Shown piece after piece: positions 1 to 5,542 of a stretch of 6,806 nt of DNA (position 1 is its first letter; the number at the start of each line of letters is the position of its first letter). Made by a program: the position numbers and the translations under genes. The stretch is from Sphingobacterium sp. UBA1575 (GTDB lineage: Bacteria; Bacteroidota; Bacteroidia; Sphingobacteriales; Sphingobacteriaceae), in the NCBI GenBank assembly GCA_002322865.1, contig DCOH01000024.1, positions 114,566-121,371 of the forward strand. The letters are read 5' to 3'. A model generated the notes under the pieces. The model saw only the letters and a list, made by a program, of their open reading frames with translations. It was not told where the DNA came from and searched no databases.

Positions 1-97
1 CCTCCCATCTTTGGGCAGGTTGGTTATACCACATGCGTAGGTCCTGGGCATTCGCCATTCCTAGCATAAAGCATAATCCGATTAACATTTTTTTCAT
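1..97 (-). CDS. Secreted glycoside hydrolase, probable GH95 alpha-L-fucosidase (5' end only)
   Basis: Only the first 32 codons are present; the gene continues past the left edge. Reading back from the ATG at 97, residues 1-17 form a signal peptide (MKKMLIGLCFMLGMANA, likely cut before Gln-Asp). The mature protein starts with LRMWYNQPAQRWE. A short Leu-x-x-Trp-Tyr-x-x-Pro-Ala-x-x-Trp-Glu stretch right after the signal peptide is how GH95 alpha-fucosidases usually begin (typically followed by a conserved ALPIGNGRLGA-type segment, which lies outside the window). GH95 enzymes are inverting alpha-L-fucosidases, often acting on alpha-1,2-linked fucose, and some members are alpha-L-galactosidases. 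The gene starts 27 bp after the stop of the GH29 fucosidase on the same strand, so the two are probably co-transcribed. No Shine-Dalgarno site is visible in the gap, which is normal for Bacteroidota. The family call rests on a short N-terminal segment. Confidence 0.72.
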   Translation of the reverse strand, partial: MKKMLIGLCFMLGMANAQDLRMWYNQPAQRWE

Positions 98-124
98 AGG
101 TTGGTTGATGTATTTATTGTTGGT

Positions 125-2029
125 TTATTCTTTAATGAACATATCAAATTCTGCCACCGCAAACTGCTTGTCGCCACTTAAATTTTCCGAAGGGATAAAT
201 CGGATATAATGCGCCTGTTTTGGACTTCCAAAAGAGATATGCTGTGGAACAGCATTCGCTTTGATATTCGAAAATTCCCCTTGTGCAACCGCTTGCCAGG
301 TCTTTCCATCCACACTCAGTTCTACCCGATATTTGGTTGGTGTTCCGCTGTGTTTTTGGTCCTGTCGAGGGGTAAACTGCATCCCGGTAAGGGTATAAGT
401 CTTTGACAATCGGAATTCCACATAACCTGGAGCACTCAAGGTTGTTTCCCAGTAAGTGGAAAGATCGTTGTCTAAAGCAGCATTTATGTTTTTATCGGCA
501 TGGATAATGGTGATTTCCTTCTTGTCCAATTTATTGGGTAGCTCGGAATTGAATTTGAAATCTGATTTTTCTTCTAGAAATAGTGCAAAATCGCTCAGGG
601 TAGGGGCGACTGGAGCGAATAATTTCAGCCTAATTTTGGATGTACTAACCGGTTTATTTAATTTGATCAGCCTGTTCGCACCGATGCTGGTCGCACTTGT
701 TAATGGTTTCCATTGATTGTTTTCCCAAATGTCGATTTGGACGCTATCCAAGCGTTGCCCTAATTTGATGTTTTCCCGAAGACGGATTAGATCGAACGTC
801 TGTTCTTTGGCCAAAGTGATTTCCAAGCTTGGATCTAATACCTTATCATCCGAAGCGTAATAAGAGTATCGGTCTCCATCAAATAGATTTTTGGTTGAAA
901 ATTGGGCGTGGTTTTCCCGTGTATTACTGGCGGTTGCGCTAGCTCCCTCTGCCAAATTGTAGGCAAAGGTCAACCGCAGTTTTTCTCCGAAGGCAGCCAA
1001 GGATTTGACGTCATTTTCATGCAGATAACCATCCGGCATAGGGGCTAGGCCTAAATTCATGCCACCACCTCGACCAACGGATTTCAAATAGATCTCAAAA
1101 AGCTGGTTCGGTGTTTTTACCTTGCTGTCCTGATCGGCATGGTAGAACCAACCTGGTCGTTGCGGAACATCACATTCTGCCGGGATCCAATAATGACCAT
1201 TGCGGTCGCCGGTAGGCAGGTTAGAGCCGTCTACTTCGCCGGGTACCGGTGTTTTCCCGTTCTGGCTTTTGGGTGTAATGGTTGCCCAGCTGGTTTCTGC
1301 AGCAAATCCATGTTCATTTCCCACCCAGCGCATATCCGGACCCACATCGGAAAAGATCATTGCATTTGGTTGCAGTTTCCTGACGATCGGCCAGGTTTTT
1401 TCTGTCCATTCATAGTAGGTTGTTCGATCGATGGTCCGCCTCTCGTTCTTACCGCCATAGTAACCATCGCCTCCATTTGCACCATCGTGCCAAGAGGTAA
1501 ACAGTTCCCCATAATTGCTCATCAATTCCGTCAATTGTTCCCTGTAGGCATCTGCATAGGCCTTGCTGCCATATCGGGTATCGTTTCGATCCCATGCAGA
1601 TAGGTAAACGCCAAATTTTAAACCATTTTCATGGGCTGCTTCCATGAATTCCTTGACCATATCGCCCTTTCCGTTCTCCCAAGGGGAGCTTGCTACGGAA
1701 TAGGTTGTTGTTTTGGTGGGCCATAAACAGAAACCATCATGGTGCTTTGCCACAGAGATCAATCCTTTGAAACCTCCGGAAGCAGCAGCTCTTGCGATTT
1801 GATCGGCATCAAATTTCCCTGGGTTAAATATCTTGGGATCTGCATCCCCAAATCCCCATTCCTTGTTCTGGAAGGTCGTAGGGGTATAATGGATCAAGGT
1901 GTACATCTCCATTTCATGCCAGCGTAGCTGCCTTTCACTGGGTAATGCGCCATAAGGAGCCGGAGCAGTTTGTCCTAATGAAAATAATGGACTCAATAAT
2001 AATAAACTGAAGAGGTGAGATCTTTTCAT
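125..2029 (-). CDS. Secreted GH29 alpha-L-fucosidase with C-terminal F5/8 C-like domains
   Basis: Protein of 634 residues. Residues 1-19 are a signal peptide (Lys-Arg, then a Leu/Phe/Ser core, cut near LG-QTAP), so the enzyme is exported to the periplasm or surface. Residues about 30-355 are the GH29 TIM barrel. Visible landmarks are AKHHDGFCLWPT at 94-105 (fucose-binding His-His-Asp), SWHDGANGG at 179-187 with Asp182 as the expected nucleophile, and GRGGGMNLGLAPMPDG at 319-334. The acid/base is not certain; Glu245 and Glu285 are candidates. Residues about 358-487 (starting NLAEGASATASN) and about 500-632 are two beta-sandwich regions resembling F5/8 type C (discoidin, CBM32-like) modules, with typical DGDRYSYYASDD and ALDNDLSTYWET motifs. 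GH29 enzymes hydrolyse terminal alpha-L-fucose with retention; the layout fits the alpha-1,3/1,4-specific GH29-B type, but linkage cannot be read from sequence. It is the first gene of a minus-strand unit with the GH95-like gene. Confidence 0.93.
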   Translation of the reverse strand: MKRSHLFSLLLLSPLFSLGQTAPAPYGALPSERQLRWHEMEMYTLIHYTPTTFQNKEWGFGDADPKIFNPGKFDADQIARAAASGGFKGLISVAKHHDGFCLWPTKTTTYSVASSPWENGKGDMVKEFMEAAHENGLKFGVYLSAWDRNDTRYGSKAYADAYREQLTELMSNYGELFTSWHDGANGGDGYYGGKNERRTIDRTTYYEWTEKTWPIVRKLQPNAMIFSDVGPDMRWVGNEHGFAAETSWATITPKSQNGKTPVPGEVDGSNLPTGDRNGHYWIPAECDVPQRPGWFYHADQDSKVKTPNQLFEIYLKSVGRGGGMNLGLAPMPDGYLHENDVKSLAAFGEKLRLTFAYNLAEGASATASNTRENHAQFSTKNLFDGDRYSYYASDDKVLDPSLEITLAKEQTFDLIRLRENIKLGQRLDSVQIDIWENNQWKPLTSATSIGANRLIKLNKPVSTSKIRLKLFAPVAPTLSDFALFLEEKSDFKFNSELPNKLDKKEITIIHADKNINAALDNDLSTYWETTLSAPGYVEFRLSKTYTLTGMQFTPRQDQKHSGTPTKYRVELSVDGKTWQAVAQGEFSNIKANAVPQHISFGSPKQAHYIRFIPSENLSGDKQFAVAEFDMFIKE

Positions 2030-2093
2030 ATATAAATGGATATTGCCGTTAAGATACAGAATTCGTGAAATATTAGAAATAGATAGGAGTAAT

Positions 2094-2113
2094 ATGTATT
2101 ACATATAATACAT
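2094..2113. promoter_or_regulatory. Perfect 8-4-8 inverted repeat upstream of the GH29 gene
   Basis: ATGTATTA at 2094-2101 and its exact reverse complement TAATACAT at 2106-2113 flank a 4-base spacer (CATA). The repeat lies 65 bp upstream of the GH29 start codon and about 170 bp before the small membrane protein gene. It is very A/T rich, so chance symmetry is possible. It could be an operator for the fucosidase unit. A terminator is unlikely because the stem has no G/C core. Confidence 0.35.
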
Positions 2114-2210
2114 GATAACCGGTAGTTTCAAGATTGATTTTAATGAATTTATGCTGATTTTAAATTTTAAATAGTTGAAATAGAGTTATATAAGTCGTAT
2201 TCAGTAAATT

Positions 2211-2246
2211 TTTCTTGCAAAACATCCAATACTTTTATTTACTTTG
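2211..2246 (+). promoter_or_regulatory. Candidate promoter of the small membrane protein gene
   Basis: A -33-like TTTCTTG (2211-2217) is followed after 22 bases by TACTTTG (2240-2246), close to the Bacteroidota -7 consensus TAnnTTTG but one base short. A transcript would start near 2252, giving a leader of about 35 bases before the ATG at 2286. The leader is A/T rich with no Shine-Dalgarno site. Confidence 0.45.
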
Positions 2247-2258
2247 TAATTCAAAGTA
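2240..2258. promoter_or_regulatory. Inverted repeat covering the -7 region (TACTTTG-N5-CAAAGTA)
   Basis: TACTTTG (2240-2246) and CAAAGTA (2252-2258) are exact reverse complements separated by TAATT. Each arm reads as a -7-like box on its own strand, so the symmetry may reflect back-to-back promoters. It could equally be an operator that would block the plus-strand promoter. Confidence 0.4.
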
Positions 2259-2284
2259 CTTTTATAAACTTTTAAAACAAGAAA
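2252..2284 (-). promoter_or_regulatory. Candidate minus-strand promoter facing the GH29 gene
   Basis: On the minus strand, TTTCTTG (2284-2278) precedes TACTTTG (2258-2252) with a 19-base gap, which is the usual Bacteroidota spacing. If used, the fucosidase transcript would start near 2245 and have a leader of roughly 215 bases containing the 2094-2113 inverted repeat. I found no better -7 box closer to the GH29 start. The upstream half of this promoter overlaps the leader of the divergent gene at 2286. Confidence 0.35.
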
Positions 2285-2285
2285 C

Positions 2286-2576
2286 ATGACAGTTCAAAAA
2301 CAAGTAAATTTTGTTCCTTACGCGGTAGCGGGGATATTGCTGATGGTTCCGGCCATTGCGATGCAATTCACTAAAGAAGTAAATTGGAGCCTATTCGATT
2401 TTTTAGTGGCTGCGGTATTATTATTTGCGGCGGCATTTGGGATCGACCTGATCTACAGAAACGTTAAAAATAAAAGTAAGAGCTGGATCTATATCCTGTT
2501 GGTATTGTTCGTCTTGGCGCTTATCTGGGCAGAAATGGCCGTAGGTATTTTCGGAAGCCCGATCGCTGGAAGCTAG
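2286..2576 (+). CDS. Small three-helix inner membrane protein, function unknown
   Basis: Protein of 96 residues with three hydrophobic stretches: about 8-28, 36-57 and 66-89. The first loop is short and acidic/polar (FTKEVNW, 28-34); the second is basic (YRNVKNKSKSW, 57-67), so by the positive-inside rule the helix 2-3 loop should be cytoplasmic and the N-terminus would be outside. The third helix carries a Glu inside a hydrophobic run (LIWAEMAVGIFGSPIAGS), and that C-terminal signature seems conserved in small membrane proteins of Bacteroidota; I cannot attach a function to it. There is no signal peptidase site, enzyme motif or metal-binding cluster. The gene stands alone with its own candidate promoter, 58 bp before the HAD gene, which also has its own promoter, so joint transcription is possible but not required. 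Confidence 0.75.
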   Translation: MTVQKQVNFVPYAVAGILLMVPAIAMQFTKEVNWSLFDFLVAAVLLFAAAFGIDLIYRNVKNKSKSWIYILLVLFVLALIWAEMAVGIFGSPIAGS

Positions 2577-2594
2577 TATGTTAACTTTTTTCAA

Positions 2595-2611
2595 ATTAAC
2601 AGTCTGTTAAT
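2595..2611. promoter_or_regulatory. 17-bp perfect palindrome, candidate operator of the HAD gene
   Basis: ATTAACAG-T-CTGTTAAT is perfectly symmetric around one central base. It ends 11 bases before the TACCTTTG box of the HAD gene and so covers the place where the -33 element should lie. That position would suit a repressor or an activator. A further GTTAAC lies at 2580-2585. The palindrome is not followed by a T run, so it does not look like a terminator of the preceding gene. The binding protein is unknown. Confidence 0.5.
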
Positions 2612-2622
2612 ATTGCGATGAT

Positions 2623-2630
2623 TACCTTTG
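2623..2630 (+). promoter_or_regulatory. Bacteroidota -7 box of the HAD gene (TACCTTTG)
   Basis: TACCTTTG matches the TAnnTTTG consensus exactly and ends only four bases before the ATG at 2635. Transcription would therefore begin at or within a few bases of the start codon. No good -33 TTTG is visible at the expected distance; the palindrome at 2595-2611 sits there instead. Confidence 0.6.
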
Positions 2631-2634
2631 CGGC

Positions 2635-3285
2635 ATGAGAAACATCAACGCTGTTCTATTTGACATGGACGGTACTTTAATTGATTCAGAGTACTTTTAT
2701 TTTAGCAACTGGGCACCGATCTTAAAATCGGATTACGATTTTGAGATCGATTTTGACGATTGGATCCGTGATTTTGCAGGGCATACCTTAAAGGATAATG
2801 TAGAAATGCTGAACCGGGAGCATCAGCTTGAGGTAGATGAAGAGGATATGTGGTTTGCAACAAGGGCCAATTATGCCAAGGCAAACATGAAGAACATCCG
2901 CTTAATGCCCCATGCAAAAGAGATCCTAGAGAAAGCAAAAGCAGAAGGGCTTACTTTAGGCTTGGTGACTTCCAGTTACCAAACTACCGTACAGACTGTC
3001 CTGGGTGAACATCAACTATTGGATTATTTCTCCTTTTTCGTGACCCGTGAATTGGTGGAAAGCCCAAAACCCAATCCGGAACCCTATTTACTGGCGGTCG
3101 AAAAGCTGAACATCCCCAAAGAAGAGATTGTGGTTATTGAAGATACCAGTACCGGATGCACAGCGGCCAAAGAAGCAGGGCTGTACTGTATAGCGGTGAG
3201 CAAGCAAGCGGTAGAACGCCAAAGACTTAACCATGCTGATCTACTTTTAAACGATTTAGCAGAGGTAAAAAATTCGTTATTTTAA
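2635..3285 (+). CDS. HAD-superfamily hydrolase, subfamily IA (beta-phosphoglucomutase/sugar-phosphatase-like)
   Basis: Protein of 216 residues, normal for this family, with no signal peptide, so cytoplasmic. All HAD motifs are present: motif I FDMDGT with nucleophile Asp10 and acid/base Asp12; motif II VTSS with Thr112 or Ser113; motif III Lys145 in SPKPNPEPY; motif IV VIEDT with Glu169/Asp170 for Mg2+ binding. Residues about 17-90 form the helical C1 cap. The KPNPEPYL and EDTSTGCTAAKEAG segments are typical of the group that holds beta-phosphoglucomutase, 2-deoxyglucose-6-phosphatase and related small sugar-phosphatases. These cleave or move a phosphate on a phosphosugar via an aspartyl-phosphate. 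The exact substrate cannot be assigned. The gene is followed 58 bp later by the dehydrogenase operon on the same strand. The start is fixed by motif I lying ten residues in and by the promoter at 2623-2630. Confidence 0.9.
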   Translation: MRNINAVLFDMDGTLIDSEYFYFSNWAPILKSDYDFEIDFDDWIRDFAGHTLKDNVEMLNREHQLEVDEEDMWFATRANYAKANMKNIRLMPHAKEILEKAKAEGLTLGLVTSSYQTTVQTVLGEHQLLDYFSFFVTRELVESPKPNPEPYLLAVEKLNIPKEEIVVIEDTSTGCTAAKEAGLYCIAVSKQAVERQRLNHADLLLNDLAEVKNSLF

Positions 3286-3298
3286 GATGTAAGCCTTT

Positions 3299-3306
3299 TA
3301 TCTTTC
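3299..3306 (+). promoter_or_regulatory. Weak candidate -7 box for the dehydrogenase operon
   Basis: TATCTTTC differs from TAnnTTTG only in the last base and lies 37 bases before the ATG at 3344, within the 58-bp gap after the HAD gene. No clear -33 element is visible. Read-through from the HAD promoter is an equally good explanation for expression. Confidence 0.25.
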
Positions 3307-3343
3307 CGTAATATTCGTAAATTTAATTCTAGATTATAAACTT

Positions 3344-3823
3344 ATGAATAGACGGACGGCGCTAAAGCAGTTTTTCGTGTTGGCAGGGGGAATCTGGATT
3401 GCTTCCTCTTGCGACTTCAGCGCGGAAGCCCCCAGCATAGCATTAAAACAGATCAAACTGACCAAGGCCGATGAGGACCTCTTGGCAGAACTGTTGGAAA
3501 CCATCATCCCCAAAACCGATAGCCCTGGAGCAAAGGATCTAAAACTGCACCTCTTCGTCATGAAGATGGTCGATGATTGCGAAAGTCCCGAAAACCAGGA
3601 GGCTTTCCTAAAGGGCCTAAAAGCGGTGCCTAAACCACAAAACAAGCCTCAAACCGAATTGATGAGCTATTTGGAAAAACTTTCAAAAGATGATGCTTTT
3701 CACCGCATCCTGAAAAGACGCGGAATCCAAGGCTATAAGAATTCCGAATTCGTGATGAAGAATAAATTGATCTATGAACTGGTTCCCGGTAGGTATGATG
3801 GGGCGCTAAAAATCAAGGCATAA
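3344..3823 (+). CDS. Gluconate 2-dehydrogenase subunit 3-like small subunit (Tat lipoprotein)
   Basis: Protein of 159 residues. The N-terminus MNRRTALKQFFVLAGG has a twin-arginine pattern (Arg3-Arg4, Leu7-Lys8) followed by a hydrophobic run and a lipobox-like IASSC with Cys23, so it is predicted to be exported folded through Tat and lipid-anchored. Residues about 37-155 match the gluconate_2-dh3 type: LTKADEDLLAELLETIIPKTDSPGAKDL (38-65) and the C-terminal YELVPGRYDGALK. Proteins of this family are the non-catalytic partners of GMC flavoprotein dehydrogenases; in the FAD-glucose dehydrogenase of Burkholderia the equivalent subunit acts as a hitchhiker carrying the signal-less catalytic subunit across the membrane. 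The gene ends two bases before the GMC start, which supports that pairing. No catalytic residues are expected or seen. Confidence 0.88.
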   Translation: MNRRTALKQFFVLAGGIWIASSCDFSAEAPSIALKQIKLTKADEDLLAELLETIIPKTDSPGAKDLKLHLFVMKMVDDCESPENQEAFLKGLKAVPKPQNKPQTELMSYLEKLSKDDAFHRILKRRGIQGYKNSEFVMKNKLIYELVPGRYDGALKIKA

Positions 3824-3825
3824 AA

Positions 3826-5541
3826 ATGGCAAATCTAAATATAGATACACGAGATAACCGCACTTACGATGCCATCGTGATCGGTTCTGGAATCAGTGGG
3901 GGATGGGCTGCAAAAGAATTATGTGAAAAAGGGTTGAAAACCCTGGTCCTGGAACGTGGAAGGGATGTGAAACATGTAAAGGATTATCCTACCACCAACC
4001 TCTATCCCTGGGAATTCGAACATCGGAATGAACTGCCCTATGCGGTAAAACAGGAAAACCCGATCGTTAACCGTTGCTATGCCTTTCATGAGGATGCCGC
4101 TCATTTTTTTGTCAAGGATAAGGAACATCCCTATGTGCAGGAAAAACCCTTCGATTGGATCAGGGGTTACCAAGTAGGTGGTAAATCCTTGCTTTGGGCA
4201 AGACAGACCCAGCGGTGGTCGGACTTTGATTTTGAAGGTCCTGCCAGAGATGGTTTTGCCGTGGATTGGCCAATCCGCTATGCGGATATTAAACCTTGGT
4301 ATGATCATGTGGAACGTTTTGCAGGAATAGCGGGGGATAGGGATGGTCTTCCGGAATTACCGGATGGCGAATTCCTACCAGCCTATCCGCTCAACATCGT
4401 CGAAAAATATTTCAAACAGCAGGTGGAGCAGAAATATCCCGAAAGAAAGGTGATCTCTGCCCGTTGTGCGCATCTATCCCATGCCAATCAGATTCACATC
4501 GATCAAGGCAGGGTGAAATGCCAGAATAGAACCTTATGTCAGCGAGGCTGCCCCTTTGGAGGTTATTTCAGTTCGAATGCCTCTACCTTACCCTGGGCAG
4601 CAAAAACAGGTAATATGACCTTACGACCAAATTCGGTCGTGCATTCCATTTTATATGATGAAAGCAAAGGGAAGGCAATCGGGGTAAAGGTAATCGATAA
4701 GGACAGCAAGGAGGAGATCGATTTCTTCGCGAAAGTGATCTTCCTGAATGCCGCGGCACTCAATTCCAACTTATTGCTGCTGAATTCCACCTCCCAACGT
4801 TTTCCGAATGGTTTGGGAAATGATAGTGGTACGCTGGGCAAATATGTGGCCTTCCACAATTACAGTGCAAGGATTTCTGCGGAGTATGAAGGTTATCTGG
4901 ATTATAAAACCGATGGTAGAAATCCTGCCGGTGGTGGTTATATCCCGAGATTCCGTAACCTGCATAAACAGGAAACGGATTATCTACGGGGCTATGCTGC
5001 TGGATTTGGTGCCTATCGTTCTTCCTATTCAGATGAATCCGGATTGGGAACAACGCTTAAGGAATCCATTTTGAACCCCAAGCTGGGGAATTGGGGCGTG
5101 GGCTCGCATATGATGGGAGAAACCATCCCGAAGGCAGGTAACTATGTAGCCTTGGATGGAAAGGAGAGAGATGAATGGGGAATGCCATTATTGCGAGTGT
5201 CGGTAGATTACGATGATAATGATAACAAGATGAAACAGGATTATCTCGATACGATGGAAGAAATGTTCCTGGCAGCAGGTTTCAAGAACATCCAACGCAA
5301 TGATGCCTGGCAGGCACCGGGATTGGATATCCACGAAATGGGCGGTGTGCGCATGGGCTTGGATCCGAAGACTTCCATGTTGAACAAATGGCACCAGCTA
5401 CATGCCTGTAAAAATGTATATGTGACGGATGGTTCGGGCATGACCTCGACTTCTACCCAGAATCCTTCCTTGACTTACATGGCTTTTGCGGCAAGGGCCG
5501 TAGATCATGCGGTTTCAGAACTTAAAAAAGGAAATTTATAA
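3826..5541 (+). CDS. GMC-family FAD-dependent sugar/glycoside dehydrogenase, catalytic subunit
   Basis: Protein of 571 residues without a signal peptide. Residues 15-43 are the FAD-binding Rossmann start: VIGSGISGGWAAKE (18-31) and the ribose-binding Glu43 in VLERG. GYQVGGKSLLWARQ (114-127) is the usual second GMC flavin segment. The C-terminal domain (about 440-565) has the likely catalytic pair His503 (DIHEMGGVRMG) and Asn546 (TQNPSLTYMAF). Cys232, Cys238 and Cys242-Pro follow a C-x5-C-x3-C-P pattern, matching the spacing I recall for the [3Fe-4S] ligands of direct-electron-transfer FAD-glucose dehydrogenase. The enzyme should oxidise a sugar hydroxyl and pass electrons out through the cluster rather than to oxygen. 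A GMC glucoside 3-dehydrogenase is known from Sphingobacterium, so C3 oxidation of a glycoside is a reasonable guess; gluconate or another sugar substrate is not excluded. It should reach the periplasm with its Tat-bearing partner. The next gene, GH76, starts one base after this stop. Confidence 0.9.
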   Translation: MANLNIDTRDNRTYDAIVIGSGISGGWAAKELCEKGLKTLVLERGRDVKHVKDYPTTNLYPWEFEHRNELPYAVKQENPIVNRCYAFHEDAAHFFVKDKEHPYVQEKPFDWIRGYQVGGKSLLWARQTQRWSDFDFEGPARDGFAVDWPIRYADIKPWYDHVERFAGIAGDRDGLPELPDGEFLPAYPLNIVEKYFKQQVEQKYPERKVISARCAHLSHANQIHIDQGRVKCQNRTLCQRGCPFGGYFSSNASTLPWAAKTGNMTLRPNSVVHSILYDESKGKAIGVKVIDKDSKEEIDFFAKVIFLNAAALNSNLLLLNSTSQRFPNGLGNDSGTLGKYVAFHNYSARISAEYEGYLDYKTDGRNPAGGGYIPRFRNLHKQETDYLRGYAAGFGAYRSSYSDESGLGTTLKESILNPKLGNWGVGSHMMGETIPKAGNYVALDGKERDEWGMPLLRVSVDYDDNDNKMKQDYLDTMEEMFLAAGFKNIQRNDAWQAPGLDIHEMGGVRMGLDPKTSMLNKWHQLHACKNVYVTDGSGMTSTSTQNPSLTYMAFAARAVDHAVSELKKGNL

Positions 5542-5542
5542 G

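Noticed and set aside
1139..1603. Plus-strand open frame of 154 codons opposite the GH29 gene
   Set aside because: It is antisense to the catalytic domain of a well-supported GH29 gene, and its product (Cys/Ile/Pro rich) shows no recognisable domain.
2041..2060. TATCTT-like -7 box (minus strand) close to the GH29 start
   Set aside because: It misses the last two consensus positions of TAnnTTTG and has no convincing -33 partner.
2595..2611. Rho-independent terminator of the small membrane protein gene
   Set aside because: The stem is A/T rich with a one-base centre, cannot form a stable loop, and no T run follows.
3919..4308. Minus-strand open frame of 129 codons opposite the GMC gene
   Set aside because: It overlaps the FAD-binding region of a clear GMC gene in antisense and has no recognisable motif.
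5507..5542. Earlier in-frame ATG for the GH76 gene, adding 12 residues
   Set aside because: It lies inside the GMC coding region and would put a charged segment before an otherwise normal signal peptide that begins at 5543.
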